A stretch of DNA of 64,000 nucleotides from SZUA-309 sp965233675 (GCA_965233675.1 OZ247498.1:4960001-5024000), one strand, 5' to 3'. Numbered from the stretch's first letter, positions 49,746-59,427 are shown. Notes: generated from the letters alone by a model not told the origin. Program-made: numbers and translations.

Positions 49746-50591
49746 TCAGGCGGCCAGCAGTTCCCGCACTTCTTCGATGTCCTGTCCGGCTTCGTCCAGC
49801 ATCACCAGGCTCATCTGGGGAGAGAGCTCGCCGAGTGGGAGCTTGTGGTAGGCGGTCACCTGATCGATACGGGGCACTTTGTGCATTTTCGGCGTGCCGA
49901 TGAAACTGTGCAGTCGTGCCATGAGAACGAGATCGGCCAGGTCCACCGATGCATCCGGATCGTGATCCCAGGCGTCGCGGCGGCGCGCGACTTCCACATA
50001 CCGTTCGTCGAAACCCCACTTTTCGAGGAGAATCGCGCTGATCTGCGGGGTCAGTTCCGAGACCTGCTCACGGAGCGCCTGTTTGTCTTCGGTGAGATCA
50101 GCCTGTTTCTCCACCTGATTGAGCAGCGGCAGAGCACCGATCTCTTGAATCAGTCCGGCGAGCATGGCGCTGTGTGGGTCGAAACCGCGGCAATTGGTCG
50201 CAAGCACCGAACTGATCGAGGCAACCCGAACGCTCTGCCGCCATACCTCGGCCAGCAGTTCCCGAATGACCTTGGAGCGGCTCATATACATGCTGCGGAG
50301 GATGTAGCTCGTCACCAGATTGCTGGTGCCTTCCAGTCCGAAGCAGCGCACGGCACTGGCCAGGTTGTCGGCCGGCACTCGAGTCCGGTAGAGAGGGCTG
50401 TTGGCCACACGCACCAGGTGGGCAGACAGGCCCGGATCGGCCTGGATGATCCGGACAACCGTGTTCAGGTCGTTCTGCTCATCACGAACGGCGCGGCGGA
50501 CCTGCATGGCCACATCCGGCAGACCGGGCAGCTGAATTTCTCCCGCTGTGATCTGCCGGTAGACCTGAAAGAAAACGCCGTTGATCGACAT
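49746..50591 (-). CDS. HDOD domain protein
   Basis: 281-aa cytoplasmic protein of the HDOD type, a degenerate HD-hydrolase-like fold used in signalling and stress responses. Core block IQADPGLSAHLVRVANSPLYRTRVPADNLASAVRCFGLEGTSNLVTSY is typical. C-terminal part RRDAWDHDPDASVDLADLVLMARLHSF has an HDPD rather than a catalytic HD pair. No fused output domain is present. Partners unknown. Confidence 0.87.
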   Translation of the reverse strand: MSINGVFFQVYRQITAGEIQLPGLPDVAMQVRRAVRDEQNDLNTVVRIIQADPGLSAHLVRVANSPLYRTRVPADNLASAVRCFGLEGTSNLVTSYILRSMYMSRSKVIRELLAEVWRQSVRVASISSVLATNCRGFDPHSAMLAGLIQEIGALPLLNQVEKQADLTEDKQALREQVSELTPQISAILLEKWGFDERYVEVARRRDAWDHDPDASVDLADLVLMARLHSFIGTPKMHKVPRIDQVTAYHKLPLGELSPQMSLVMLDEAGQDIEEVRELLAA

Positions 50592-50736
50592 GTGACATCC
50601 TTTTCGTCAACTGTGGCTATCGTTGCTATCGACCGCGGAGGTCCATCCTTTAGCCGCATCTGGCCACATCGTTGGACGAATGGGACGTTCAGCACATCCT
50701 GAGCAGTTTCTCTCCCGTGGGCGGTGGGCGGATAGC

Positions 50737-52020
50737 TCAGTCGCCGACGATTGCCTGGTACGTGGCCACCTTGAGATCTGAACGCAGCGGCCAGGGCGAA
50801 CCCATGAGTTGAAGCATGGATACCACCACCAGGTCCTCCACAGGGTCCACCCAGAAAATGGTGCCTGCAGCGCCGCCCCAGTTGAACTCGCCCACGGAGC
50901 CGATCACGCCGGAAGCGGCCACGTCGGTGACGAGCCCGAAGCCGAGACCAAAGCCGAAACCGTCGAGTGATCGTCCGCCAAGGCCGGGGCTTTCGCCGCT
51001 GCCGCCGGAAGAGATGGATGCGGGCAGGTGATTGATCGTCATGAAGTCCACGGTGCGGGGCGACAGAATCCGGTTGCCGTCCAGGCTGCCGCCGTTGCGA
51101 AGCATTTCGGCGAAGCGCAGGTAGTCCATGGCGCTGCCGACCAGACCACCGCCGCCTGAGAACAATGTGACATCGCGAAACTGGTCATAGGAATTGGGAC
51201 CCATGGTCTTCAGCGCTTCTGCTTCCTTATCCCAGTAGTGGTTGGGCAGGAAGCGGTCCCACTTCTCCTCCGGTACTGAGAAGAAGGTGTCCGTCATGCC
51301 GAGCGGTTCGAAGATGTGTTCCTGCAGATACTCATCGAACGGCTGGCCGGACAAACGCTCGACGATCAGGCCGGTCACGTCCACGGCCACACTGTAGTGC
51401 CACTGGCTGCCCGGCTGGTACTTGAGGGGCAGGGTGGCCAGCGTCTCAACGAACTCGTCCAGGTTGGTGGCGCCGAGGGTGCGGGCCTGCCTGTAAAGTT
51501 GGTCTACCGGGTCGTTCGGGTCGAAGCCATAGGAAAAACCGGCGGTATGGGTGAGCAGCTGTTGCATGGTGATCGGGCCGTTTGCCGGCTCCTCTTCGCC
51601 ATCACCATTCAGCACGGTGAGCTCTGCAAGTTCCGGCACAAACTTCGAGATCGGATCCGAGAGCTGGAACAGGCCCTGCTCGTAGAGTTGCATGATGGCA
51701 ACCGCAGTGATCGGTTTGGACATGGAATAGATGCGGAACAGCGCGTCTTTGCTCAAAGGGCGGTTATCATCAGCACCGCGCTGGCCCACCGCTTCAAAGT
51801 GCACGAGCTTGCCGTGTCGGGCAACCATCGTGATCACGCCGGCGAGTTTGCCGTCGTCCACATATTGCTGGGTGATGTCGGTGATCCGCTGCAGTCGTTC
51901 TTCAGACATGCCAACGGCTTCCGGCTTCGCGGTCTTCAAAGCGGCGGCGAATGATTGGGTCGCGATCAGGCAGAGCGCCAGAGTGGCGAATGCTGTGTTC
52001 AGTTTATGCAGGTTGCGCAA
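50737..52020 (-). CDS. Serine hydrolase of the beta-lactamase class C fold
   Basis: 427-aa exported hydrolase. Signal segment (LNTAFATLALCLIATQSFAAA), then Ser99-x-x-Lys102 in IYSMSKPITAVAIMQLYE, and the YSVAVDVTG region with Tyr in the second motif; HTAGFSYGF and a C-terminal GGAAGTIFWVDP follow. This is the EstB/penicillin-binding-protein-like branch, more often esterases and carboxypeptidases than true beta-lactamases. Substrate unknown, resistance not implied. Divergent from the CoA transferase with about 145 bases between. Confidence 0.88.
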   Translation of the reverse strand: MRNLHKLNTAFATLALCLIATQSFAAALKTAKPEAVGMSEERLQRITDITQQYVDDGKLAGVITMVARHGKLVHFEAVGQRGADDNRPLSKDALFRIYSMSKPITAVAIMQLYEQGLFQLSDPISKFVPELAELTVLNGDGEEEPANGPITMQQLLTHTAGFSYGFDPNDPVDQLYRQARTLGATNLDEFVETLATLPLKYQPGSQWHYSVAVDVTGLIVERLSGQPFDEYLQEHIFEPLGMTDTFFSVPEEKWDRFLPNHYWDKEAEALKTMGPNSYDQFRDVTLFSGGGGLVGSAMDYLRFAEMLRNGGSLDGNRILSPRTVDFMTINHLPASISSGGSGESPGLGGRSLDGFGFGLGFGLVTDVAASGVIGSVGEFNWGGAAGTIFWVDPVEDLVVVSMLQLMGSPWPLRSDLKVATYQAIVGD

Positions 52021-52164
52021 GGTCTCTCCTCCTTATTTTGAGCCTGGCCGAGCATACGGGTGCGACGGTGGGGCGGCAATCGTTCCGAGCGTTTTCATCC
52101 GTTGTCTGATCGATGTGTGCACAGCGGTGTATAGTCGGCAGAGGAGATTTTCTGAGGAGGGGAG

Positions 52165-53349
52165 ATGGCTGAGCAGGGGCAATATCCGCTCGATGGTCTG
52201 AAGGTTCTGGATTTTTCACGCGTGTTGGCAGGCCCGTTTGCCGGCCGGATGCTGTCGGATCTCGGCGCCGACGTGGTCAAGATCGAACCACCGGATGGTG
52301 ATGTGACCCGCCTCTGGGGCAAGGTGGTGGGCGGCATACCCGGCTACTACCATCAGCAGAACGCCGGCAAAAGAAACCTCTGTATCGATCTCAGAGCGCC
52401 AGGTGCGAAGGAACTGGTTTATGAGCTCGTGATGCAAGCCGACATCCTGATCGAGAACTACCGTCCTGATGTGATGGGCCGGCTTGGCCTCGACTACGAA
52501 ACGCTTCGGACGCACAACCCTCGGCTCATCATGCTTTCCATTTCGGGATTCGGCCATGGCGGTCCGGAATCACATCGGCCCGCCTATGCGCCCATCGTGC
52601 ATGCGGAAACCGGTCTGATGCATCGGCAGGCGCGTCGCAGCGGCAATGCGCCCGTCGATCTGCCGCTGTCGGTAGCAGACACCAATGCCTCACTGCATGG
52701 CTTGGTCGGCATTCTGTCGGCTGTGATTCAGCGTGGGCGAACGGGTGTTGGCCAGCACATCGACATCGCGATGATCGATGCCACCATCGCGACGGACGAC
52801 CAGATGCATTACGACCTGGAAGGCTCCGAACACACCGGGCCACTCAGGAACGACACCTGGGAAACGGGCCCCGGCACCATCCTGCTCTCTGCGGATTTCC
52901 GCTTTCTCTGGAAGCAGCTGGTTGCCGTCTACGGTGTGGAGGACCCGGCAGGACCAGACGCCGGACTCGAGGAGAAAATTCGCCTGCGGCGGGCCTGGGT
53001 CGATGAATTCATGCGCGGTCTGGCGGATTGGGAGGCGGTGGAGGAAGCCCTGGGCAGGTTGAATCTGGCCTGGGGTCAGGTTCGTGATGCGGCCGGCATG
53101 CCGGAACAGCCCACGGTACGGGCTCGCGGTGCGGTCGTTCAGATAGAAGATCGGGCGGGTGGTACCCGGCCGATCACCCAGTCCCCTTATCGCTTTTCCG
53201 CAGCGCTCAGCGGCGTTCGCGGCCCGGCGCCGCACCGGGGCGAACACAATGAAGCGGTTCTGGCGGAATGGCTTGGACGCTCGGCAGCGGACGTGGCCGA
53301 GCTGACCGCGCGGCAGGTTCTGCAGCGGGATGAGGCGCTGCTGGACTGA
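52165..53349 (+). CDS. CaiB/BaiF family CoA transferase
   Basis: 394-aa class III CoA transferase, moving CoA between carboxylic acids. Opening LDGLKVLDFSRVLAGPFAGRMLSDLGADVVKIEPP, AGKRNLCIDLR and ISGFGHGGPESHRPAYA are the family blocks. The catalytic aspartate lies in GQHIDIAMIDATIA. Length normal. Promoter gap (52021-52164) shared with the divergent hydrolase; start ATG preceded by GGGGAG. Substrate not predictable, typically carnitine, bile acids or branched or aromatic acyl groups. Confidence 0.92.
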   Translation: MAEQGQYPLDGLKVLDFSRVLAGPFAGRMLSDLGADVVKIEPPDGDVTRLWGKVVGGIPGYYHQQNAGKRNLCIDLRAPGAKELVYELVMQADILIENYRPDVMGRLGLDYETLRTHNPRLIMLSISGFGHGGPESHRPAYAPIVHAETGLMHRQARRSGNAPVDLPLSVADTNASLHGLVGILSAVIQRGRTGVGQHIDIAMIDATIATDDQMHYDLEGSEHTGPLRNDTWETGPGTILLSADFRFLWKQLVAVYGVEDPAGPDAGLEEKIRLRRAWVDEFMRGLADWEAVEEALGRLNLAWGQVRDAAGMPEQPTVRARGAVVQIEDRAGGTRPITQSPYRFSAALSGVRGPAPHRGEHNEAVLAEWLGRSAADVAELTARQVLQRDEALLD

Positions 53350-53356
53350 GCAGGCC

Positions 53357-53641
53357 TTATTCCGGACAGGCGCCGGCGAGCGAGCCGACCACGTCGACAA
53401 CGCTGCAGGCCATACAACCGTTCGAGTAGGTACGGCGGCTGCCGTCTTCGTGAACGCCGCATACGGGCAGGTAGTTCTGAGTGCACGCCTGGGGTCTGGG
53501 GTCGGTGCATCGGCTCAACGCCGGCGTATCGGCGATCACAGATGATTCGCCCGTTTCTCCAATGGCACGTTCACCGCTCTGGTTGCAACCGGACAGCGCC
53601 GGTAGCAGCAATATCAGCAGAACGATCAGATATCGGGTCAT
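53357..53641 (-). CDS. Lipoprotein with Kazal-type inhibitor domain
   Basis: 94-aa predicted lipoprotein from ATG 53641. Signal ends in lipobox LSGC, then a linker and a Kazal-like module: CTDPRPQACTQNYLPVCGVH, TYSNGCMACSVVDV and a closing GACPE, matching the C-x-PVCG-x-TYxNxC pattern of Kazal serine-protease inhibitors. If folded, it would display a protease inhibitor on the envelope; this is inference. Convergent with CoA transferase, 8 bases from its stop. The frame is open to 53743, but only the internal start gives the signal. Confidence 0.82.
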   Translation of the reverse strand: MTRYLIVLLILLLPALSGCNQSGERAIGETGESSVIADTPALSRCTDPRPQACTQNYLPVCGVHEDGSRRTYSNGCMACSVVDVVGSLAGACPE

Positions 53642-53717
53642 GGCGGGGCTCCGGGTGTGGTTGCGGCGTCTGGGTGGGTGATAATGCGTGAGTCGAAATC
53701 GATAGGGAAGGTAACAG

Positions 53718-54497
53718 ATGCCATATGCAGACAGCGCGGGCACTCAAATCTACTTCGAATCCGAGGGTGAGGGGGAGGCCATCCTCTTTGCCCACGGTGC
53801 GGGCGGCAATGCGGGAATCTGGTTCGAACAGGTGGCGGCGTTTTCGGACCGCTACCAGTGCATCAGCTTCGATCATCGCACCTTTGCCCGCTCACCCGCC
53901 GATCCTGCCAGCATCTCTCCCGCCCAGTTCAAGGACGATGCGCTGGCCGTTCTGGATGCCGCCGGCGTTTCCAGTGCCCATGTGGTGGCGCAGTCTATGG
54001 GCGGATGGACCGCCCTGCGCCTGCTGCTGGATAATCCGGAGCGCGTTCGCTCCGTTGTCATGAGCGGCACCCCGGGAGGGCTCGAAAACCGGCAGCCAAC
54101 GGAGTCCGCGCGCAACCTCACCTCCGATGAAAATCGCGGCAGTGGCGGCGTCCTGGCAACCATGTCGAAGGCAACGGCAAAAAATCCGGCGCGCATGCAG
54201 CTCTATCAGGCCATCAACGCTTTCAACACCGAATTCACCATGACGAGTCTGAGAAGTCTCGGGGGCGAAGCGTTCATCATCACCCGGGACATGGTGGCCG
54301 GGATAGCGCAGCCCGTGCTCTTCATCGCCGGAGACGAAGACCCCCTGTTTCCGGCCGATCTGCTCGGGAGCTATGTGCCCTGGTTTCCGGATGCCCGGCT
54401 GGAAGTGGTGCAGGATGCCGGTCACTCGCCCTACTTCGAACAGCCGGATGTTTTCAACCGTCTGCTGGACGAGTTCCTGGACCGTGGCAACGGCTGA
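53718..54497 (+). CDS. Alpha/beta-hydrolase
   Basis: 259-aa cytoplasmic hydrolase. Oxyanion motif FAHGAGGNAGIW, nucleophile Ser in AQSMGGWTAL, aspartate in AGDEDPLFP, histidine in DAGHSPYFEQP. Belongs to the esterase/haloalkane-dehalogenase-like group, substrate unknown. Starts 76 bases beyond the Kazal gene start on the opposite strand. The next gene starts directly after its stop. Confidence 0.88.
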   Translation: MPYADSAGTQIYFESEGEGEAILFAHGAGGNAGIWFEQVAAFSDRYQCISFDHRTFARSPADPASISPAQFKDDALAVLDAAGVSSAHVVAQSMGGWTALRLLLDNPERVRSVVMSGTPGGLENRQPTESARNLTSDENRGSGGVLATMSKATAKNPARMQLYQAINAFNTEFTMTSLRSLGGEAFIITRDMVAGIAQPVLFIAGDEDPLFPADLLGSYVPWFPDARLEVVQDAGHSPYFEQPDVFNRLLDEFLDRGNG

Positions 54498-55256
54498 GTG
54501 GCGACGCTCGTCATTCAATCTCACCGGACGCCGTTGCCGGCGCCCTGGTATGAAGCCTGTCTCGAGTCTGTGCGGGCCTGGGCTCAAGCCAGGTCTTATG
54601 AGTATCGCTTCATCGGCGACGAGATCTTCACCCGATTGCCCGTCGGCCTCGAAGCGATCGTCGTTGAGCAGCCCGTGGTGGCTTCTGATCTCGCTCGTCT
54701 GATCCTGCTGCAGGCGGCGCTGGCGGATGGGTATGAACGGGCAGTGTGGGTGGATGCGGATGTGCTGGTGATCGACCTGGAAGGGCTGGTGCTACCGGCG
54801 GCCCAGGCGCTGTTCGGGCGGGAAGTGTGGATTCAACCCGGCGGGGAGGCGGGTAAGAAACTCAAGACGTATCGGAAGGTCCACAATGCCTTCATGGCGT
54901 TTTGCGCCGGTGAGCCGGTGCTGCCGTTCTATCGGATGAGCGCCGAGCGGATTCTCAAGCGCTACGATGCCGGTGCCGGGCCGAAAGTGCCGCAACTGAT
55001 CGGTCCGAAGCTGATCACACTGCTGCACAACGCCATCGGCTTCGATGTGCTGGAAGCGGCGGGCATGCTGAGTCCATGGGTCGTTCGGGACCTGCTCGAT
55101 GGCGGCGGCGCGGCACTGGATCGCTTTCTGGCAGCGTCCTCAATCGTTCCACAGGCCGTCAACCTCTGCGGTTCGTCTGTTCGCACGGGCGAGTTGTCGG
55201 ATGCGGAGATGACGCGGGTGATTGATCGCCTGCAGAGTTCCGGGCTCTCCCCTTAG
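54498..55256 (+). CDS. Glycosyltransferase-like hypothetical protein
   Basis: 252-aa protein starting at GTG 54498 with no gap after the hydrolase stop. DxD-type motif in VWVDADVLVID following RLILLQAALADGYE, as in family 8/32-like glycosyltransferases that take nucleotide sugars. Remaining features weakly conserved (HNAFMAFCAGEPVLPFYR, LIGPKLITLLHNAIGFDV). Possibly involved in surface glycan modification; sugar and acceptor unknown. Confidence 0.7.
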   Translation: MATLVIQSHRTPLPAPWYEACLESVRAWAQARSYEYRFIGDEIFTRLPVGLEAIVVEQPVVASDLARLILLQAALADGYERAVWVDADVLVIDLEGLVLPAAQALFGREVWIQPGGEAGKKLKTYRKVHNAFMAFCAGEPVLPFYRMSAERILKRYDAGAGPKVPQLIGPKLITLLHNAIGFDVLEAAGMLSPWVVRDLLDGGGAALDRFLAASSIVPQAVNLCGSSVRTGELSDAEMTRVIDRLQSSGLSP

Positions 55257-55274
55257 GCCATCGATTCCACCCAT

Positions 55275-56348
55275 TCAGCCTTCGTACCAGCTGCCGTCCG
55301 GCCGGGGCTTGATGTACAGGTGGGTATGCCAGTAGTAGGCCCGCGGCAGGGTCGGGTGTGGCGCAGTACAGGTGTACTTCGAACGGCCCGGCGGTGGCGC
55401 TTCCTGCCCCCGCACCTGCACCACCTCACCCCAGATGACATCCGCGCCCGGTGCGCCGGAAACGAAGCAGGTGAGGCGCCCGGCCTCCAGCCCGGCACTG
55501 TCGCTGATGCGCAGGGTCAGCAGGGGCGGTCCTGCATCGGCGGTCAGCAGGGAGGCCGGTATTTCCGGTGCCAGCAACGGCAGATGCTCGGTGCGGAGTT
55601 TTTCGGCCAGGCTGTCCACGGAATCGAAGCCCTTCGCCATGGGAAATCTGGGGATGGCGTATGGGCTGGTCGTGACGCCGATGGGCCCGGACTGCTGGCC
55701 GAAAGATATGAAGCCGAGGGACTGCATCAGTGCGGCAATATCCGTGCTGAACTCGCCGTAGGGATAAGCGAACAGGCGGAGCGGGGCGTCGAGTTCTGCT
55801 TCCAGCCGGGCCTGGGCGGCCGTCACTTCCCGAGCCAGCCGACTCTGCCAGTCTTCGCTGCTTTCGTCCGGGTGCCGGCGAACCATGTGCTCATGAGCCT
55901 GGGTGTGGTTGCCGATCGTTGCGCCCGCAGTTTCCAGTTCCCGCAGCTCGTCCCAGCTGAGATAGAGGCCGTAGCCGTCGTCGACATAATCCGTGCTGAC
56001 AAAGACCGTGAACGGCCAGCCTCGCTCGGCCAGTGCGGGTGCGGCGACATCGGCAACGCTTTCATAAGCGTCGTCGAATGTGATGGCGACCCAGCGTGAA
56101 TCGAGTTCCGAACCGGAGACGAGCCCTGCAACGATTCTTGTCAGCGGAACAACCTGATAGCCCTCGTCCTGCAGGAGATTCAGGTGGGCCTCGAAGGTCG
56201 CAGGAGAAACGCTGGTAGCTGCCGGTGTGTCATCTGATACGTGGTGGTACAGAAGCACCTTCGGGCTCCCGGCGAAGGCGCTGACGCAGGTGAGCAGGGT
56301 GATCAGGGCGCTCAGGATCAGAAAGTCCCGTTTCCTGTTCCGGTTCAT
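55275..56348 (-). CDS. Exported polysaccharide deacetylase family protein
   Basis: 357-aa exported carbohydrate esterase 4-type protein. Signal peptide ILSALITLLTCVSAFAG; NodB-like core with KVLLYHHVSDD, ITFDDAYESV (Asp-Asp catalytic/metal motif), TIGNHTQAHEHMV (HxxxH-like metal site), and FAYPYGEFS. The C-terminal 100 residues form an extra domain (LTLRISDSAGLEAGRLTCFV) of unknown role. The start overlaps the stop of the upstream glucosaminidase by 4 bases (ATGA), so the pair is coupled and probably acts on peptidoglycan or a surface polysaccharide. Confidence 0.88.
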   Translation of the reverse strand: MNRNRKRDFLILSALITLLTCVSAFAGSPKVLLYHHVSDDTPAATSVSPATFEAHLNLLQDEGYQVVPLTRIVAGLVSGSELDSRWVAITFDDAYESVADVAAPALAERGWPFTVFVSTDYVDDGYGLYLSWDELRELETAGATIGNHTQAHEHMVRRHPDESSEDWQSRLAREVTAAQARLEAELDAPLRLFAYPYGEFSTDIAALMQSLGFISFGQQSGPIGVTTSPYAIPRFPMAKGFDSVDSLAEKLRTEHLPLLAPEIPASLLTADAGPPLLTLRISDSAGLEAGRLTCFVSGAPGADVIWGEVVQVRGQEAPPPGRSKYTCTAPHPTLPRAYYWHTHLYIKPRPDGSWYEG

Positions 56349-57145
56349 CGTGCCAGCGCCTCCACGTTGGTCTGGGAACGGCGCTCGGGCAACATCTGTA
56401 TGGGGCTTTGCAGATCATTGAAGTGAATGAGGGACTGGATCTCATCCACATAAGCCTGCCGGCGCTCCGAATATTGACTCAGGTGCTCGGCTGCCGGGAT
56501 GCCCCGGAGCGGATTTCCCGCCGCTCGCTGTCTGGCCCGATAGGCTCTGAACCCTTCGTACTCCGGATGACTGTTGATGTTCATCAGGTAGCTGGCAACG
56601 GATTCCCGGGGAGAATCGAAGCGGCGCACTTCGAACTTGGCCCCCTTGCCTCTCGATTCCGGTATCAGGCCGCAACCCTTGTCGTAGCAACGCTGACCGA
56701 AGTAGTTGTAGCCATCGGTGGCGAACCGGGACGTACCCCAGGCTGATTCTTTCGCCGCCTGAGCCAATGCCAGCGAGCGCGGTACCCTGCCCACATGCAG
56801 AAGCAGCGCCGAAATCTGATCCGGGAGGGACTCATGCCGGTCCACGCCGAACAGCGCGCTCTGAGCCTCCAGCCAGATCCGATCCCGCTTGCCGATTGGC
56901 CTGCCGGCGATGAGCGCGGCGCGGAGTGCCAGGAGTCTTTCCCGTTCCCGCATCCAGCGGGCATTCTCCTCGTCCACCAGCGGTCCGAGATAATCGAAGA
57001 AGGCCGCCTTTCTGGCTTCCCCAGCGGGGTAGGCGGCGAAGTCCGGTGGCCGTTCCCGCCAGTTCTGCCAGACCGGCAGCGCCACGGCCGCCAGGGCTCC
57101 CAGGGCGATCACGCAGGCAATCGTTTTTGAGCGCATGGGCTTCAT
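56345..57145 (-). CDS. Bax-like glucosaminidase
   Basis: 266-aa membrane-anchored protein from ATG 57145. Anchor IACVIALGALAAVALPVW; the N-acetylglucosaminidase-type core shows SLALAQAAKESAWGTSRFAT (Glu in KESAWG as the likely catalytic acid), YNYFGQRCYDKGCGLIPES and SVASYLMNINSHPEYEGFR, close to E. coli Bax. Likely cleaves cell-wall glycan. Overlaps the deacetylase downstream (ATGA). The frame is open to 57376 over the divergent aminotransferase start, but that is a shadow. Confidence 0.87.
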   Translation of the reverse strand: MKPMRSKTIACVIALGALAAVALPVWQNWRERPPDFAAYPAGEARKAAFFDYLGPLVDEENARWMRERERLLALRAALIAGRPIGKRDRIWLEAQSALFGVDRHESLPDQISALLLHVGRVPRSLALAQAAKESAWGTSRFATDGYNYFGQRCYDKGCGLIPESRGKGAKFEVRRFDSPRESVASYLMNINSHPEYEGFRAYRARQRAAGNPLRGIPAAEHLSQYSERRQAYVDEIQSLIHFNDLQSPIQMLPERRSQTNVEALAR

Positions 57146-57188
57146 GACGTTATTGTGCGCTAAATCGGCTTGTGGAGGGGCAGGGGAG

Positions 57189-58358
57189 ATGCGGGGCAGA
57201 AACAGGGTAAAACGACTGGATCGGGTGCCGCCGATCGGGGTGGACGCCATGGGTGCGCAGGCCGATGCGGCAGACGACCCGACCATTCTGAGACTAGAAA
57301 ATCTGGATACGGACCTGCGCCCGCCGAACTCGGCCATCGAAGCCACGCGGCAGGCCATGGATGATGATGCCGCCAACAGTTATCTGCCTTTCCTCGGTCA
57401 GGCCGTATTGCGCGAAGCGGTGACGACCCACCTCGAGCGTCTGGCCGGGCACGTTTACCACCCGGAATCCGAATGCATCGTTACCGCCGGTGGCTTGAAT
57501 GGGGTGATGGTGACATTGAATGCCCTGATCGATCCCGGTGACGAAGTGGTGGTCACCGACCCCACCTACATCGGTATGTTGAATCGGATTCGTATCGCCG
57601 GTGGCGAGCCGGTGCAGGTGCCGTTCCGTTGGGTCGACCACGCCTGGCAGCTGGATCTGGATCGGCTTTCGGCAGCGATCAGTGCGAAGACTCGAGCGCT
57701 CTTCATCATGAATCCTTCCATGCCGAGTGGCGCCTGCCTGAGCGACGAAGCCTGGACCCTGATTGCCGAGCTGTGCCGGACCCACGATCTCTGGCTCATC
57801 TACAACGCCGCCATGGAGCGCATTCTTTACGACAACACATCCTATCGGCATCCGGCAGCGCTGGAAGGGATGCGGGAACGAACGATCACCATCGGCAGTG
57901 CCTCCAAAGAACTGCGCATGATCGGCTGGCGGGTCGGCTGGGTGGTGGGGCCTGAAGCTCCGATGCGGGATATCGGTCTGGTCAGCATTTCGGACGTTGT
58001 GGTGCCTGTCGGGATCGCCCAGAGCGCGGTGGCGGCCGCCCTGGCCGAACCAGCCGGAGACGTGCTGGACGCCGTCGCAACCTGGGAGGCACGAAGGAAC
58101 CTGATCGTCCGGGAGCTGGAAGGACTGCCGATCAGAAAGCCTGCCGGCAGCTGGTCCATGCTGCTCGATGCCGGCGCGCTGGGGATGACGGGGGCAGAGG
58201 CCTCCGGTCGACTGTTCGAGCTTGGGCGGGTCGCTGCCACCCCCATGGACAACTGGGGCGAAACGCATGGCGCCCAGTACGTACGGCTAGTGTTCAGTAA
58301 TGAACCGGTGGAGCGGCTTGCCGGTATCGGCGAGCGATTCCGGCGCAGCCTGCTTTGA
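57189..58358 (+). CDS. Pyridoxal phosphate-dependent aminotransferase (class I/II)
   Basis: 389-aa fold-type I aminotransferase. PLP lysine in IGSASKELRMIGWRVGWVVG; TAGGLNGVMVTLNALIDPGDEVVVTDPTY for cofactor binding; conserved NPSMPSGAC and the C-terminal arginine in QYVRLVFSNE. Substrate unknown; overall look is aspartate/aromatic aminotransferase-like. ATG 57189 follows GGGGAGATG-type leader GGGGAG. Divergent from the Bax-like gene, with about 45 bases between starts. Confidence 0.9.
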   Translation: MRGRNRVKRLDRVPPIGVDAMGAQADAADDPTILRLENLDTDLRPPNSAIEATRQAMDDDAANSYLPFLGQAVLREAVTTHLERLAGHVYHPESECIVTAGGLNGVMVTLNALIDPGDEVVVTDPTYIGMLNRIRIAGGEPVQVPFRWVDHAWQLDLDRLSAAISAKTRALFIMNPSMPSGACLSDEAWTLIAELCRTHDLWLIYNAAMERILYDNTSYRHPAALEGMRERTITIGSASKELRMIGWRVGWVVGPEAPMRDIGLVSISDVVVPVGIAQSAVAAALAEPAGDVLDAVATWEARRNLIVRELEGLPIRKPAGSWSMLLDAGALGMTGAEASGRLFELGRVAATPMDNWGETHGAQYVRLVFSNEPVERLAGIGERFRRSLL

Positions 58359-58440
58359 GCGCCCGCGCCAGCCGGAATCCCTTCCTGGTGGAGAGATGTG
58401 TAAAATCCCCGCCTTTCCGTAGAGTCAATCAATCGTAGCC

Positions 58441-59295
58441 ATGGCAGAACAGAACACAGTTTTCGAAGTCAGCCCGCAGACGTTTCAGGCGGATGTGATC
58501 GAGCGCTCCAAGCAGCTGCCCGTGCTGCTGCTCTTCTGGGCCGACCAGGTGGCGCCGTCGGTGGAAACCCGTGACACCCTTGCTCAGCTTGCGGCTCAGT
58601 TCCAGGGCAAGGTTCTGCTCGGGCTGGTGGATGTGGCGCAGGATCAGACGCTCGCGCAGCACCTGCGGGTACAGGGACTGCCGAGCATCCGGGTGGTGAA
58701 GGATGGTCAGCTCGTGGACCAGGTGGATGGTCCGCAGCCGGAGGAAGCACTGCGCAGCATGGTGGAGCAGCTGACGCTGTCGCCGGCGGAGATGTTGAAG
58801 GATCAGCTGGCGCTGATGATCGAGCGCGGTGAGCTGGATGCTGCCGTTCAGATGCTTCAGCAGGCCGTGAACGAAGAACCGAATAACTTTGCCTTTCGGG
58901 TGGAGCTGGCGGACGTGCTGATCATGCAGGACGCGCTGGATGATGCCCGTACCGTTCTGGCCAGCATTCCGGAGGATACGGAAGACCGCGAGCGCCCGGC
59001 CAATCGCCTTGCGTTCGTCGAAGAAGCCGCCGGCCTGGGGGACGCAGCTTCGCTCGAGTCTGCCGTAGAGGCTGACCCGAACGATCTGGAATCCCGCTAC
59101 CGTCTGGCAGCGGTGCTCAGCGCAGAGCGCCGGTACGAAGGTGCACTCGATCAGTGCATGGCCATTCTCCAGCAGGACCGGAAATTCCGGGACGACATTG
59201 GCCGTACCACCATGATCCGTATCTTCACACTGCTCGGCAAAGGTTCCGAACTGGCGACTGCCTATCGGCGGCGGATGTTCAACTACATGCACTGA
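58441..59295 (+). CDS. cnoX: Thioredoxin-like chaperone-holdase CnoX (YbbN)
   Basis: 284-aa cytoplasmic protein with an N-terminal thioredoxin domain and C-terminal TPR-like helices, the layout of E. coli YbbN/CnoX, which protects proteins from oxidation and hands them to DnaK or GroEL. The active-site CxxC is replaced by QVAPS in LLLFWADQVAPSVETRD, as in other family members without reductase activity. TPR-like segments run from about residue 115 (LKDQLALMIERGELDAAVQMLQQAVNE) to the end. ATG 58441; a probable -10 TAAAAT lies about 40 bases upstream. Confidence 0.88.
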   Translation: MAEQNTVFEVSPQTFQADVIERSKQLPVLLLFWADQVAPSVETRDTLAQLAAQFQGKVLLGLVDVAQDQTLAQHLRVQGLPSIRVVKDGQLVDQVDGPQPEEALRSMVEQLTLSPAEMLKDQLALMIERGELDAAVQMLQQAVNEEPNNFAFRVELADVLIMQDALDDARTVLASIPEDTEDRERPANRLAFVEEAAGLGDAASLESAVEADPNDLESRYRLAAVLSAERRYEGALDQCMAILQQDRKFRDDIGRTTMIRIFTLLGKGSELATAYRRRMFNYMH

Positions 59296-59427
59296 GGGCT
59301 CGGTTTTCCGGGCTCTGCCGGCGATTGCCTCCCTTCACTCCCATCTAAGTGTGACCGGTGTCCCATCCGGGCGGCCACCTATTACCTATGCTTCGGGTTC
59401 TCGTCTTAACTTGAGGCATGCTGCGAC

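Noticed and set aside
50737..52020. True class C beta-lactamase
   Set aside because: The serine motif is present but the rest resembles the EstB-like esterase and carboxypeptidase branch.
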